From NCBI RefSeq assembly GCF_000247605.1, contig NC_016894.1:3709732-3773731 (forward strand): a DNA stretch of 64,000 bases, written 5' to 3'. This DNA comes from Acetobacterium woodii DSM 1030. GTDB taxonomy: Bacteria > Bacillota > Clostridia > Eubacteriales > Eubacteriaceae. Under the pieces are notes generated by a model, which was not told where the DNA came from, did no database searches, and saw only the letters and a list, made by a program, of their open reading frames with translations. Below, piece after piece: positions 43,987-54,430 of the stretch. The position numbers were made by a program, and so were the translations under genes. Position 1 is the stretch's first letter; every line of letters begins with the position of its first letter.

Positions 43987-44494
43987 TTCGCCGCCCTTTC
44001 ATTTTTTCGTAATAAATATGTGCTCGTTCATTTGGGAAAAAACGTGTTTCGATTAACCTGTGATCAAAACAAACCTAAATCTGTCACATTATAAGAACAA
44101 TCGAAATTTGGTAATAAAAAAGATCATCCATCGTTTTTAAATTTATTATTAATAACTTAAGCATAATCGATCACAACAAAACGAGTGACTCTAAACGAAT
44201 ACTTGAATATTAAATTATAGCTATAATCTTATTTTATTATACAATATAATCTCAAAAAAATACATTCAAGACTAAGCGGTTATCGCTTTTTTTATTGTGC
44301 CAGTTATCTGCAACTTTATCGCAATCGTCTTCGATAATATCCTATTTATCAATCCCGCCTTTTTGCCTTGCCTGATTTTACACGATCAGTTTTTTTAATT
44401 CTTTCATTTTGATCAAATTGATTATTCACTCCTCAAATGGATATATAATTAAATAAAAGTACTGTCTCAAAAAAGCAGAATAAAGGAGATTTTT
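43987..44494. other. 508-bp intergenic region, no gene seen
   Basis: AT-rich, between divergent genes. No open frame with a ribosome site is evident. TTGATT near 44418 and TATATAAT near 44450 are a weak promoter candidate for the flavodoxin-like gene. Confidence 0.45.
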
Positions 44495-45169
44495 ATGAAA
44501 ATTATTGCAATTAATGGCAGTCCGCGAAAAAAGGACAACACTGCTACGCTACTCGAAAAAGCCCTGGAAGGTGCGGCCAACAAAGGCGCCCAAACCAAAC
44601 TCATCCATCTCTACGACCTCAACTATAAAGGTTGTCTCAGTTGCTTTTCCTGTAAACGCCTTGGCGGTAAAAGCTACGGTAAATGTGCCGTAAAAGATGA
44701 TTTGTTCGATATTTTTGATCAGATCGAAAAAGCCGATGCCCTCCTATTAGGCTCCCCGATCTATTTTGGCGAAATTACCGGAGCCATGCGTTCTTTTCTG
44801 GAACGATTATTTTTTCAATACCTTGTTTATGATAAGGCTCATACCGTTCTTTTTCCCGGAAAATTAACTACCGGTTTTATTTTTACGATGAATGCACCTG
44901 AACATTTCCTCAAAGAAATCAAATATGACATGAAATTCAAAGGTTATGAAGGTATTCTCAAACGTTTCTTCGGTACTGCTAAAACGCTTGTTGTCACTGA
45001 CACCTGGCAATTTGCAGATTATTCCAAATATGAAACTTCCAGTATCGATGTCGATGCTAAAGCCGCACGCCGTCGCGATGTTTTCCCCTTAGACTGCGAA
45101 AAGGCTGCCACGCTTGGCGCCGAATTAGTAACCCCGGAAGTCACTTTTTCACCTTCGCAAGAAGTATAA
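44495..45169 (+). CDS. iron-sulfur-flavoprotein-like NAD(P)H-dependent FMN reductase
   Basis: A 224-residue flavodoxin-fold protein. FMN loop IAINGSPRKKDNTATLLEKA, then YKGCLSCFSCKRLGGKSYGKC, a compact Cys motif (CxxCxxC...C) like that of archaeal iron-sulfur flavoproteins, and LGSPIYFGEITGAMRSFLER. Such proteins pass electrons from ferredoxin or NAD(P)H to quinones, O2 or metals. AAAGGAG precedes the ATG. Monocistronic with a terminator. Confidence 0.88.
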   Translation: MKIIAINGSPRKKDNTATLLEKALEGAANKGAQTKLIHLYDLNYKGCLSCFSCKRLGGKSYGKCAVKDDLFDIFDQIEKADALLLGSPIYFGEITGAMRSFLERLFFQYLVYDKAHTVLFPGKLTTGFIFTMNAPEHFLKEIKYDMKFKGYEGILKRFFGTAKTLVVTDTWQFADYSKYETSSIDVDAKAARRRDVFPLDCEKAATLGAELVTPEVTFSPSQEV

Positions 45170-45204
45170 CAATCACGTTTCGCTTTTTATGTCACGACTT
45201 ATGG

Positions 45205-45245
45205 CCCTCAAAATTAATTACTTTGAGGGTTTTTGTCCGTATGAT
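45205..45245 (+). terminator. terminator of the flavoprotein gene
   Basis: CCCTCAAA/TTTGAGGG stem followed by TTTTT. Confidence 0.85.
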
Positions 45246-45300
45246 CCCTTTTTTCACTGTTTGTGATGTTAACCGCAGTTACTTCTTTTCGTTTAGATCG

Positions 45301-45528
45301 TTACTTTTTCTTGAAAAACGTCCCTAATGCTATGCCAAAACATAAACCTAAAGATATTCCCACCGCAAGTTGATCAACCATTAACCCAAAAGCGATCCCC
45401 AAACATAAACCAAGTGCTAAAAAATTTTCTGAATAAGTTTCTTTTTTACGGTCCGCTTCAGGGGGTTGTTCAACTTGATCGTTATTATTTTCGCGTTCTT
45501 TTTTGAGTTCGTCTTTATGCTCGGACAT
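45301..45528 (-). CDS. small glycine-zipper membrane protein
   Basis: A 75-residue protein with a charged N-terminal half and two short glycine-rich hydrophobic segments (LALGLCLGIAFGLMV, ISLGLCFGIALGTF) ending in KKK. GAGGAAA precedes the ATG. I do not recognise the family; glycine-zipper repeats suggest a membrane-embedded helical hairpin. Confidence 0.65.
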   Translation of the reverse strand: MSEHKDELKKERENNNDQVEQPPEADRKKETYSENFLALGLCLGIAFGLMVDQLAVGISLGLCFGIALGTFFKKK

Positions 45529-45719
45529 ATTTTTCCTCTTTCTGCTTTTTAACGATCACCATCGACTAACTAAAATCATTGCTGTTATTTTGATCATTAT
45601 TTATATTTTTAAAATAAATATGTTCGTTTCGTTAATTTTTTTTATTATATCATGTTGCCTTGCCGATGACAATTGCCGCCGTTAAAACTACCTTAACGGT
45701 TACTTTTTTATTTGCCCGT

Positions 45720-45767
45720 AAAAAACGGAGAATAAATCCCATTAAGGATTTATTCTCCGCTTTTTTT
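45720..45767. terminator. terminator of the gcv operon
   Basis: Perfect 14-bp stem CGGAGAATAAATCC/GGATTTATTCTCCG with a 6-nt loop and T6 on the minus strand; a T7 on + makes it bidirectional. Confidence 0.92.
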
Positions 45768-45775
45768 AAATCTTT

Positions 45776-47242
45776 TTACGCTTCACTGTCGGGTATATAT
45801 TTAAAAATCGGCTGTCGCACTGCTTTTACCTCATCCAATCGTTTAACAATCGTATCATGAGGAGCTTCTTTTAACAGTTCGGGACTTGCCGCGGCTTCCT
45901 TCGCAATCTGTTGCATCGCCGCAATAAATTCATCCAGCGTTTCCTGACTTTCCGTTTCGGTTGGTTCGATCATCAGTGCCTCTTTAACAATTAAAGGGAA
46001 ATAGATAGTCGGCGGATGATAGCCAAAATCAATTAATCGTTTGGCAATATCCAGTGCCGAAACCCCAAAGCCGGTTTGTTTTTGGGCTGAAAAAACAACC
46101 TCATGCATACAAACTTTACCATAAGGCAAATCAAAACTATCCTGCAATTTAGCTCGGATATAATTGGCATTAAGCACTGCTGTTTCCGAAGCTTCCCGAA
46201 GTCCAACCGCTCCCAATGAGCAAATATATGCGAAGGCTTTAACGACGACCCCAAAATTTCCATAAAATGATTTTATTCTGCCAATCGAAAGGGGTCGGTC
46301 AACATCCAGAAAGTAGCCATTTTCATTTATTTCAACAACCGGTTTAGGCAAAAACGGAACCAATTCCTTTTTGACACCAACCGGACCTGAACCGGGACCA
46401 CCGCCACCATGCGGGGTACTAAAGGTTTTATGCAAATTCAGATGCACTACATCAAAACCCATGTCGCCCGGGCGAGTTTTTCCCATAATGGCATTCATGT
46501 TGGCACCGTCATAATAAAGCAGACCACCAGCTTGATGAATAATCTCGGAGATCTCGACAATCCCCGTTTCAAACAAACCTAAGGTACTGGGATTCGTCAG
46601 CATCAGTCCGGCGATCTCATCGCTCATCAGCGCTTTTAACGCTTCGATATCAACCCCGCCGTCTTCATTCGATTTCACTTCAACAACATCAAATCCTACC
46701 ACTGCGGCTGAAGCCGGATTGGTGCCATGGGACGAATCCGGCACAACAATTTTTGTCCGTTTCAGATCCCCGCGATTTTGATGATAAGCTTTAATAATCA
46801 TCAGTCCCGTCATTTCACCATGTGCACCGGCCGCTGGCTGTAATGACACCCGTGCCATTCCGGTAATTTCGGCCAGCATTTGGTCGGCCTTATATAAAAG
46901 TTCCAAACAACCTTGTGCGGTTTTTTCTGGCTGATAAGGATGCATTCTGGTAAAACCGCTATATTTGGAAACATCTTCATTAACCTTGGGATTATATTTC
47001 ATGGTGCAGGAACCTAAGGGATAAAAACCGGAATCCACGCCATGATTCATTTGCGATAAGGCCGTAAAATGACGGATCGTATCCACTTCACTAACTTCTG
47101 GTAATGCCGGAACGTGATCTCTTAAAAATGCTGCCGGAATGATGCTGGATACGGCAACTTCTGGCACATCGCAGGCCGGTAATAGATTTGCTTTTCGGCC
47201 CGGTACTGATTTCTCAAAAATTAATGCTTCTCGCTTAATCAC
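45776..47242 (-). CDS. gcvPB: glycine dehydrogenase (decarboxylating) subunit 2
   Basis: The catalytic half of the two-subunit P-protein, 488 residues as expected. The PLP lysine lies in [30 protein letters not shown] and [15 protein letters not shown] are family motifs. With GcvPA it decarboxylates glycine and loads the aminomethyl group onto lipoyl-GcvH. It begins at GTG and overlaps gcvPA by 8 bases. Last gene of the operon. Confidence 0.96.
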   Translation of the reverse strand: MIKREALIFEKSVPGRKANLLPACDVPEVAVSSIIPAAFLRDHVPALPEVSEVDTIRHFTALSQMNHGVDSGFYPLGSCTMKYNPKVNEDVSKYSGFTRMHPYQPEKTAQGCLELLYKADQMLAEITGMARVSLQPAAGAHGEMTGLMIIKAYHQNRGDLKRTKIVVPDSSHGTNPASAAVVGFDVVEVKSNEDGGVDIEALKALMSDEIAGLMLTNPSTLGLFETGIVEISEIIHQAGGLLYYDGANMNAIMGKTRPGDMGFDVVHLNLHKTFSTPHGGGGPGSGPVGVKKELVPFLPKPVVEINENGYFLDVDRPLSIGRIKSFYGNFGVVVKAFAYICSLGAVGLREASETAVLNANYIRAKLQDSFDLPYGKVCMHEVVFSAQKQTGFGVSALDIAKRLIDFGYHPPTIYFPLIVKEALMIEPTETESQETLDEFIAAMQQIAKEAAASPELLKEAPHDTIVKRLDEVKAVRQPIFKYIPDSEA

Positions 47243-48581
47243 AATTGCTCACCGCCTTTTTTACTAAATTATCAATTTCCGCCCGGGAGCGTTTTTCAGT
47301 CACGGCCAGAAGCCAGCCATTAGGCAGCTCCGGATATAACTGCTCTATTGCATAACCGCCAATGATTCGCTCTGCAAGTAGTTGGTTGTTTAATGTTGCT
47401 GTATCGACGGCACTGGTTACGACAAATTCCTTGAAAAAAGGTGCCGTGAAAAGCGGTTTGAATTTGCCCGATTGGAGCAGTTGATCATGGAGGTAATGGG
47501 CCTTGTTGAGACAAAGTGTTGCTACTTCTTTTAATCCCTGTTTACCCAACATCGTCATGTAAATGCTGGCGGCCAAGGCATTTAACGCCTGATTTGAACA
47601 AATATTGGAGGTTGCCTTATCTCTGCGGATATGTTGTTCGCGCGTCTGCAACGTCAATACAAAAGCCCGCTTGCCCTGATGATCGGTTGTTTCGCCAACG
47701 ATCCGGCCCGGCAACTTTCGCATCAATTTTTTTGACGTTGCCATAAAACCAAGACCCGGTCCCCCAAAACTGATCGGGTTCCCGAGGCATTGACCATCGC
47801 CGACAACGATATCGGCATTTAATTCCCCCGGTGATTTTAATAACGCCAGGGAGATCGGATCGACACTGGCAATGAGCAACGCTTTTTGTTTGTGTGCCAG
47901 TTCTGCCGCCATTCCGACATCTTCGATAATCCCAAAAAAATTAGGATTCTGAACGATAACGGCTGCCGTTTGATCGGAACACTCAGCCGCCAGGCTGGAC
48001 ATGTCAAGGCTACCATTCGTATAACCGATTTCCTTCACGGTTATCCCTTTGAACTTTGCATAAGTTTTTATGACCTCCCGGCTCTCCGGATTAACAGTGT
48101 TAGCAACCAGCACTTCGTTTCTTTTGGTCTGCTGGCAAGCCATCGAGACTGCTTCAGCCAAAGCGGTGGCCCCGTCGTACATCGAAGCATTGGCTATATC
48201 CATACCGGTTAGTTCGCAAATCATTGACTGAAATTCAAACACGGCTTGAAGGGTCCCTTGGCTGATCTCCGGCTGGTATGGCGTATAGGCGGTGTAAAAT
48301 TCCTGTCTGGCAATCAGGTTTCCAACCGCACTGGGAATAAAATGATCATAAGCTCCAGCACCAAGAAAGCACGTGTAATCATCCAGGTTGGCATTTTTCC
48401 CCGCCAACTCACGCATATAAGTGGTTAGTTCCATTTCCGACAACGCCGGCGGCAGATCAAGGTCCCGACTTAAACGGACGGGTTCTGGAATATCGGCAAA
48501 AAGATCCGCGATCGAATCCATTCCCAACGCCGCAAGCATGTTTTTTTGTTGCTCTTCTGTATTCAAGATATAAGATGCCAT
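47235..48581 (-). CDS. gcvPA: glycine dehydrogenase (decarboxylating) subunit 1
   Basis: 448 residues, usual for Gcv[36 protein letters not shown] and [15 protein letters not shown] mark the family. It forms the heterotetramer with GcvPB. GGGAG precedes the ATG, 13 bases after gcvT-glyA. Confidence 0.96.
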   Translation of the reverse strand: MASYILNTEEQQKNMLAALGMDSIADLFADIPEPVRLSRDLDLPPALSEMELTTYMRELAGKNANLDDYTCFLGAGAYDHFIPSAVGNLIARQEFYTAYTPYQPEISQGTLQAVFEFQSMICELTGMDIANASMYDGATALAEAVSMACQQTKRNEVLVANTVNPESREVIKTYAKFKGITVKEIGYTNGSLDMSSLAAECSDQTAAVIVQNPNFFGIIEDVGMAAELAHKQKALLIASVDPISLALLKSPGELNADIVVGDGQCLGNPISFGGPGLGFMATSKKLMRKLPGRIVGETTDHQGKRAFVLTLQTREQHIRRDKATSNICSNQALNALAASIYMTMLGKQGLKEVATLCLNKAHYLHDQLLQSGKFKPLFTAPFFKEFVVTSAVDTATLNNQLLAERIIGGYAIEQLYPELPNGWLLAVTEKRSRAEIDNLVKKAVSNCD

Positions 48582-48594
48582 CTGTTTTCTCCCT

Positions 48595-51237
48595 TTATAG
48601 TGTGGACTTTAACTTATCCAGTTGCGCCATAATGTCATCATCATTAAAACAATATTTCAGTTCGGTAAAATTGCTCCGCAGTTGTTTAACATCGTCGATA
48701 ACGTCTTTATTTCTTAAGATCACATCAGCCATCAATGCTGCAGTCTGTTCAAATTCCTTTGTCCCAAAACCAAAGCGGGTCATTTCCGCAACCCCGATAC
48801 GAATCGCGCCCGAAGCGGTAAAACCTTCTTCTTCCGGAGTTGCCTGATAGTTGATGATGATGTTATTACGTTCAAGTCGATTAGCGACATCCGGTCCGAT
48901 ACCATAACCAACCCGAACCACTACCTGATGCGTTTCAGTATAGGAAATAGCCGGATCACCAACGACATCGAGTCCTGCATCAGCTAAACATTTGGCAAAA
49001 TATTTGGCATTGTTGATAACATTTTTTTGGTATTCATCTTTAAAATAGTTCATTTCATAGGTTGCCATTAACAACCCCAACATCGTTCCTAAATGATGGT
49101 TGCTGACACTTCCTGGGAAAGCTCTGGTTTCAATGGTTTCCCAAAGGCCATATTTATAATCTTCGGGATCATAATTTCCGGCAATAATCCCACGCTGAGT
49201 CCCAAAAAAAGTTTTGTGCGTCGAACCCGTCACCAGTTCTGCTCCTTCTTCAAAAGGATTCTGGAAGTGATCGCCGACCAACCCCAATACATGGGCCATA
49301 TCATACATAATCACTGAATTCAATTTCTGCTCGTCAACAAATTTTTTGATTTCCCGAACCGGTTCTTTATGCAATACCATGCTCTTACCAAAAATAATCA
49401 GTTCCGGTTTATATTGAGCAATGACCTTTTTTGTTTCTTCAACATCAATTTTAAAGTGATTATCTTTTTCAACCGGGAAATTAACCACTGCCGTTTTTTC
49501 AGTCACCGGATCAATAGCAATATAATCGTGTAAAGCCCCCATCGGCTGGGCACTTAAATGTCCGCCTTTGATGATATGATTGTTTAAAACATAACCTAAC
49601 CGAGCCGGATCTTTTTTTCGGTTGACGCGGTTTTTATAGTCCATCAGAGCGCTGAATACTGCGGTATTGGCCATTTGACCGCTGATCACCCGGGTTTCTA
49701 CTTCGGCACAGTTTAAATATTTTTTCATTTCGGCCATTAACAGATGTTCAATTTCATCGATAAAAGCGGTCCCCTGATAATAAAAAACATCATAATCATA
49801 AAAGGATTTTGTTTTCTTGTGTTCCGCATACCGAAATGACGGGTCCATGATTGATAACAGTCGAACCGCTGGTGAATGTGACTGTTCCGAAGGAATCAGA
49901 TTAATGGTTTGATGCTGGCGCAAGATCGTGTTGTCATAACTTTTTTCCAACAGATTGATTGCTTTGGTTTTATAATCGGCGGCACTGTCAAACTCGCGTT
50001 CAACTTCAACGCCATAAATAATCGGTCTGGCAAATGGCGGTGCATCACTTTTCATATGATAAGGGGCAATCACTGCTTTTACCATCTTGCCGCGAATTTC
50101 CACTTCCACCGCATCGTTGAGTTCAACATCACCGTCGACCAACGCCAGAGCGATCGCCCGCATAGCCTTCTCGTCGGTAATTTTGCTGTCCAGTCCATAA
50201 CCTTCGGCTTTTAAATATGGCACCATCGTGGCACTGGTGATATAACCGACTTCTTTGCCATCTTTAAACACTTTGCAACCGGCTCGGGCAACACCTCTGC
50301 CGGTAATCGCCAACGATCGGACAATCCGCGGTAATTCGGACAGATCGGCTAACTCTCGTTCCATGATCTTTTTAAAACCTATATACTGTTTGGCCAAGGC
50401 TTCTCTGCCAATGTAATCCCCTTTGGCATCCGCAAAACTGACTGCAAATTTAGCCAGCGGGCAGGAAAAAATCGGAATTTCATGGCCGTCAATATCAAGC
50501 CCCAATTCATGGCCATACAATGGCAAACCGGCTTCCAGTCTTAAGGTATCGCGGGCGCCAAGGCCAATTGCCATCGCTCCCAGTTCCAATAGTTTTTCCC
50601 ATATTTCAGGGCCTTGGGCTGCTTTTGCGAATAATTCAAAGCCCAATGGTTCCCCGGTGTAACCGGTTCGTGCAATTAATAATTCTTGGCCTTTATAATC
50701 AAGGATTCCCAAAGCATTTTTAAGCGGTTCGGTGAGAAATTCATAACCGGTCAATTTTTTTAGGATGTTTTTTGATTCCGGTCCCTGCAATGAAATCATC
50801 GCGATTTCACTGGATTGATTACTAATTGTCGCGTCAAAAGCGGCGATTTCGGTATTCAAGTGTTGCCAATCTTTTTCAGCGTTAGCGGCATTTACCACCA
50901 GCAGATATTCGGTTTCCTTAAAGCGATACAAATAAGCATCATCCAATGCACCGCCGTTCTGGTTCTGAATCATCGTATATTGAGCCTGCAGCAAATCCAG
51001 GGCAAAAACATTATTAGTTAAAACATATTGCAGAAATGCTGTCGCTTCCGGGCCGGAAACGATGAATCTGGCCATATGGGAAACATCAAAAATTCCGGCT
51101 TTAATTCTGGTATTAATGTGTTCGTCAACAATTCCGTTTGGATATTGGATCGGCATTTCCCATCCGCCAAAATCCACCAGAGTTGCTCCCGCTTTGACAT
51201 GATTGTCATAAAATAGTGTGCGTTTTAAATTTTCCAA
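48595..51237 (-). CDS. gcvT-glyA: GcvT-GlyA fusion: aminomethyltransferase plus serine hydroxymethyltransferase
   Basis: One frame of about 880 residues. Residues 1-410 are a complete T-protein: FVDFGGWEMP-type start (TLVDFGGWEMPIQYPNGIVD), IFDVSHMARF, LLIARTGYTGEPLGFELF and GLGARDTLRLEAGLPLYGHEL; it is about 40 residues longer than usual. After a short linker, residues 425-880 are a PLP-dependent SHMT: INLIPSEQSHSPAV, YYQGTAFIDEIEHLL, ISGQMANTAVF, VIMYDMAHVLGL and GSTHKTFFGTQRG with the PLP Lys near 677. T-protein makes methylene-THF from the aminomethyl group, SHMT uses methylene-THF and glycine to make serine, so the fusion could channel one intermediate. TTG 51237 is 7 bases after AGGAG; another TTG lies 6 bases earlier. 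Confidence 0.95.
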   Translation of the reverse strand: MENLKRTLFYDNHVKAGATLVDFGGWEMPIQYPNGIVDEHINTRIKAGIFDVSHMARFIVSGPEATAFLQYVLTNNVFALDLLQAQYTMIQNQNGGALDDAYLYRFKETEYLLVVNAANAEKDWQHLNTEIAAFDATISNQSSEIAMISLQGPESKNILKKLTGYEFLTEPLKNALGILDYKGQELLIARTGYTGEPLGFELFAKAAQGPEIWEKLLELGAMAIGLGARDTLRLEAGLPLYGHELGLDIDGHEIPIFSCPLAKFAVSFADAKGDYIGREALAKQYIGFKKIMERELADLSELPRIVRSLAITGRGVARAGCKVFKDGKEVGYITSATMVPYLKAEGYGLDSKITDEKAMRAIALALVDGDVELNDAVEVEIRGKMVKAVIAPYHMKSDAPPFARPIIYGVEVEREFDSAADYKTKAINLLEKSYDNTILRQHQTINLIPSEQSHSPAVRLLSIMDPSFRYAEHKKTKSFYDYDVFYYQGTAFIDEIEHLLMAEMKKYLNCAEVETRVISGQMANTAVFSALMDYKNRVNRKKDPARLGYVLNNHIIKGGHLSAQPMGALHDYIAIDPVTEKTAVVNFPVEKDNHFKIDVEETKKVIAQYKPELIIFGKSMVLHKEPVREIKKFVDEQKLNSVIMYDMAHVLGLVGDHFQNPFEEGAELVTGSTHKTFFGTQRGIIAGNYDPEDYKYGLWETIETRAFPGSVSNHHLGTMLGLLMATYEMNYFKDEYQKNVINNAKYFAKCLADAGLDVVGDPAISYTETHQVVVRVGYGIGPDVANRLERNNIIINYQATPEEEGFTASGAIRIGVAEMTRFGFGTKEFEQTAALMADVILRNKDVIDDVKQLRSNFTELKYCFNDDDIMAQLDKLKSTL

Positions 51238-51279
51238 TTTCAATCTCCTGTCCGTTTTATTTATTGGGATGGTTACAAT

Positions 51280-51657
51280 TTAGTCATTACAAATTTTTTC
51301 ATAATCAGCAGCATTCAGCAGTTCATCCAATTCTTCCTGGTTGTCCATTTCAATACAGATCATCCAGTTTTCAAAAGCATCGGCATTCAACAACTCCGGT
51401 TCATCAACCAGGGCTTCATTCACTTTAATAACCGTCCCCGATACTGGCAAATAAACATCCGAAGCCGCTTTTACTGATTCAACGGTTCCAAAAGCTTCAT
51501 CCTTTTCAATTTTAGCATCTAGCTCCGGCAATTCCACATAAACAATATCTCCCAGTGAATGTTGGGCATAATCGGTGATCCCAATCGTTGCGACATTCCC
51601 GTCTACTTTTACCCACTCATGATCGTTCGAATATTTCAGACCTTCAATAATTTTCAT
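51280..51657 (-). CDS. gcvH: glycine cleavage system H protein
   Basis: 125 residues with the lipoyl-lysine loop FGTVESVKAASDVYLP (Lys 63). It carries the aminomethyl group from GcvPAB to GcvT. GGAGG precedes the ATG. First gene of the operon, behind the riboswitch terminator. No dihydrolipoyl dehydrogenase (L-protein) gene is in the window. Confidence 0.96.
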   Translation of the reverse strand: MKIIEGLKYSNDHEWVKVDGNVATIGITDYAQHSLGDIVYVELPELDAKIEKDEAFGTVESVKAASDVYLPVSGTVIKVNEALVDEPELLNADAFENWMICIEMDNQEELDELLNAADYEKICND

Positions 51658-51726
51658 TTTTTTTCCTCCGTTATTTTTTTATTATTTTTAAACCAAAACC
51701 CTACTTAGACCGAATTTTGGGTAAAC

Positions 51727-51756
51727 AAAAAAGCAGAAAGCTAATGCCTTCTGCTC
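51727..51756 (-). terminator. riboswitch-controlled terminator
   Basis: AGCAGAAGGC and GCTTTCTGCT form a stem followed by T6 right after the second glycine aptamer and before gcvH; the expression platform. Confidence 0.85.
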
Positions 51757-51936
51757 TGTTATTAACCTGAGAGATTCTTTCCAATTTTGGAAGTTGCCCC
51801 TTCGGTGCTACGCTTTCCAGAGTTATGTCCAGTTACGGTCCATTTTACCTGAGATCATCACGGATATTATGGCTAAATATCTGTTTATTCCTTCGGCGCT
51901 GCATTCTCATGCAGACTCTCCCGTATCTTTCATCCA
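51757..51936 (-). ncRNA. tandem glycine riboswitch (two aptamers)
   Basis: On the minus strand the first aptamer (51832-51936) has GGGAGAGTC, GCGCCGAAGGAAT and ATCTCAGGTAAAATGGACCG. The second (51757-51831) has CTGGAAAGCG, AGCACCGAAGGGGC and AATCTCTCAGGTT. These are the glycine-aptamer conserved cores. Placement before gcvH with a downstream terminator fits an ON switch that allows transcription when glycine is high. Confidence 0.95.
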
Positions 51937-51993
51937 TTTGCATTTATTAAATTTTAATGCCCATTTCTTTTCCATACTTTTTAAGTTTATGTG

Positions 51994-52022
51994 AGTATAC
52001 ACTTTGCCAGACCGATTGTCAA
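51994..52022 (-). promoter_or_regulatory. gcv operon promoter
   Basis: Perfect TTGACA, 17-bp spacer, TATACT on the minus strand, about 60 bases upstream of the first aptamer. Confidence 0.88.
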
Positions 52023-52082
52023 CGGCTCTAATGTATTTTAAAAATCCATTTTAATTTATCACTTTTAATGAGCAGCGATATT

Positions 52083-54017
52083 TTAAGGCCCGGGAATGAT
52101 AAACTTAAAACGGGTATACTTCCCCAGCTCTGTAGCGATTTCGATTTTTCCGCCGATTGCTGCTATTTCGGCCTTAACCGCCGCCAGACCAACACCCCGA
52201 CCAGAATACAAGTCAACTGTATTTTTCGTTGAAAAATCATCGCGAAAAATGATTGCTAAAATTTGTTCTTTAGTCAACTCATCCATTTCAGTGGCTGAGT
52301 AGATTCCCTTTTCTATGGCCTTTTTCCTGATAGCATCAAGATCGACGCCCCGACCGTCATCAGCCAGGCAGATCAGCAATTGATTTTCCTGTTTTTCCAG
52401 CTCACAAAAAATCTGACCAGCTTCCGGTTTTCCAGAACAAAAACGTTCATCAGGCGTTTCAATCCCATGATCAGCAATATTACGAAAAACATGTACCAGT
52501 GATTTAATAAAGTTAGCATATCGCTCTCGATTGACAAAAATATCCGCCCCGGTAATTTTAATTTCACCGATATTTTTACCAAAACGTTCTGCCAACCCTT
52601 TGATATATTCATTATAATCTTTAATGACTTCTTTAATATTAATGTAAAAAAGACTCTCTAATAATTCTAAAACAGCGGTTTGTTCAGCTCCCTGAAACTC
52701 TCTTTTAATTTTATTTTTGATGTCCGTGATTCGTTGCAAACTGACGGCTGATACTTCTTCTTTTTCAAAATAATGCCGGCCCAACGCTTCGGTAATAATC
52801 AACCGATCTTTAGCTAATAATTGCTCACAATCAAGCTGTGTTAGTAGCGCCTGAATCGCTGCTAAATTGATGGTGTCATTGTTTTTTTGCAGCTCACTTA
52901 ACGCATCTTCCACCCGATGCAGTTCAAGCGATGTATGATGCAGGGAATTAAGTGCGAAATCACCTTTCATGGTATGAACAACCCGAAAAAGATGCTGCAA
53001 AATTAATTGCGGTGGCTGATGGCTGGCCAGTAATGTTAAAGCGTCCTCTTTAACAAACTGCTGCAATTCCTCGATCGCCTGAGTTATTTCATTTTTACTG
53101 CTGATCGCCCGAACGATCAGCTTAATATTGTTTTTTTCTTCGGCATTTTTAATTTCCAACGCCTTTTTCTCGGTAATGTCAGTCAAAATCAGCATGATCG
53201 ATTTTTTGATTTCATTAGGAATTACTTTAAATTCCGTTTGAATATAACGATCGTTGATACTAATTTCGGTTGGCAAAACCGACAAATAAACCCTATTTTT
53301 GACTTTATTGTTATCTCCAAAGACATTTATAAAGACATTTTCCATCATCTCAATCGCATCGGAATCAACAAATTTTTTCATTATTTCTAAAAAATGCTGC
53401 TTACCAACCGGAAACCCAAATATTTTATCACATTCCCGACTATATTCTTCGGAAATAATCAAATCACGACCAAAGAAAAGAAACCCCTGCCCCGTATGAT
53501 CCAAAAGATTTTTGATCGCCTCATTTTTTTGTTCAATTTCGATCCGATGTCGTTTTTCAGCTTCATTTCTTTGGGTCAAAATATCCTGTTGTTTGTTTAA
53601 CAGTTTTATTTCTCGTTCCTTTGTTTTTGACATTTCAATAAGGAATTCTCTAATATTAACGACTCCGGCATAATTTTGATTTTCCAGAATGACGATAAAG
53701 TCATAAATGCTCTCCTGATTTCGATTCATCGCAATAAAACCAAGTTTCGCCATCTCACAGTTTTTATCCACACAGGTGATATGGGGTTTCATTAGCAGGG
53801 TAACTGCACGATTCATATATAAAGCATAACCAAATTGTCGACCAATTTTTTGATACAAATCATTTCGCATTAAAATGCCGACAGGTTTTTCGTTGTCAAT
53901 AATAACAACCCCTTCAGCTTCTTTATTTTGCTCAAAATATTGATGGATGGTACAACCATTCTCGCTTACCGAAAAAGTTGGTACCGCTTGTATCAATTTA
54001 GCAACGGTTTCAATCAT
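52083..54017 (-). CDS. CBS-PAS-HPt-HATPase hybrid, CheA-like histidine kinase
   Basis: A 644-residue soluble protein. Residues 1-130 look like a pair of CBS motifs (GVVIIDNEKPVGILMRNDL, AVTLLMKPHITCVDKNCEMA). A coiled coil and PAS domain follow (165-285), then an HPt domain with phospho-His 348 in VVHTMKGDF, and a CheA-type ATPase with HVFRNIADHGIETP, ADDGRGVDLDAIRKKA and YSGRGVGLAAVK. The CheW-like P5 domain is absent, so it would not dock to receptor arrays. It lies 22 bases after the CheY gene and is its likely phosphodonor. Confidence 0.85.
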   Translation of the reverse strand: MIETVAKLIQAVPTFSVSENGCTIHQYFEQNKEAEGVVIIDNEKPVGILMRNDLYQKIGRQFGYALYMNRAVTLLMKPHITCVDKNCEMAKLGFIAMNRNQESIYDFIVILENQNYAGVVNIREFLIEMSKTKEREIKLLNKQQDILTQRNEAEKRHRIEIEQKNEAIKNLLDHTGQGFLFFGRDLIISEEYSRECDKIFGFPVGKQHFLEIMKKFVDSDAIEMMENVFINVFGDNNKVKNRVYLSVLPTEISINDRYIQTEFKVIPNEIKKSIMLILTDITEKKALEIKNAEEKNNIKLIVRAISSKNEITQAIEELQQFVKEDALTLLASHQPPQLILQHLFRVVHTMKGDFALNSLHHTSLELHRVEDALSELQKNNDTINLAAIQALLTQLDCEQLLAKDRLIITEALGRHYFEKEEVSAVSLQRITDIKNKIKREFQGAEQTAVLELLESLFYINIKEVIKDYNEYIKGLAERFGKNIGEIKITGADIFVNRERYANFIKSLVHVFRNIADHGIETPDERFCSGKPEAGQIFCELEKQENQLLICLADDGRGVDLDAIRKKAIEKGIYSATEMDELTKEQILAIIFRDDFSTKNTVDLYSGRGVGLAAVKAEIAAIGGKIEIATELGKYTRFKFIIPGP

Positions 54018-54039
54018 GGGAACTCTCTCCCTTTTACAA

Positions 54040-54399
54040 TTATTCTAACGCCTCTGCAATGGCGCTAATCACCTGATCTTCGGCAAAAGGTTTGGTAATA
54101 TAATTCCTGGCCCCGGCATTTAACGCTTCAAGGATGGTACTGCCCTTCCCCAATGCCGTAATCATGACCACGCGGGCCGAAGGATCAACCGTGATGATCT
54201 CCTTTAACACCGTTAGTCCATCCACATTGGGCATGGTAATATCCATCGTCACCAAATCCGGTGATAATTCTTCGAATTTTTGCAGCGCGATAACACCATC
54301 ACTCCCTTCGCCAATAATTTCATGATTGGCAGTTTCCAGAATTGTTCTTAACCGCTTTCGGGATATTGCCGAGTCATCAACAATAAGTATTTTAGCCAT
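54040..54399 (-). CDS. CheY-like single-domain response regulator
   Basis: 119 residues from ATG 54399 after GGAGG. Acidic D8/D9, phosphoacceptor D53 in VTMDITMPNVDG, Thr in MITALGKGS and Lys in ITKPF are all present. It has no output domain. It sits between a CheX-domain protein (putative phosphatase) and a CheA-like kinase, giving a closed phospho-circuit in one operon. Confidence 0.92.
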   Translation of the reverse strand: MAKILIVDDSAISRKRLRTILETANHEIIGEGSDGVIALQKFEELSPDLVTMDITMPNVDGLTVLKEIITVDPSARVVMITALGKGSTILEALNAGARNYITKPFAEDQVISAIAEALE

Positions 54400-54430
54400 C
54401 AGAAAACCTCCTTTTAAATGATTTGTTTTG

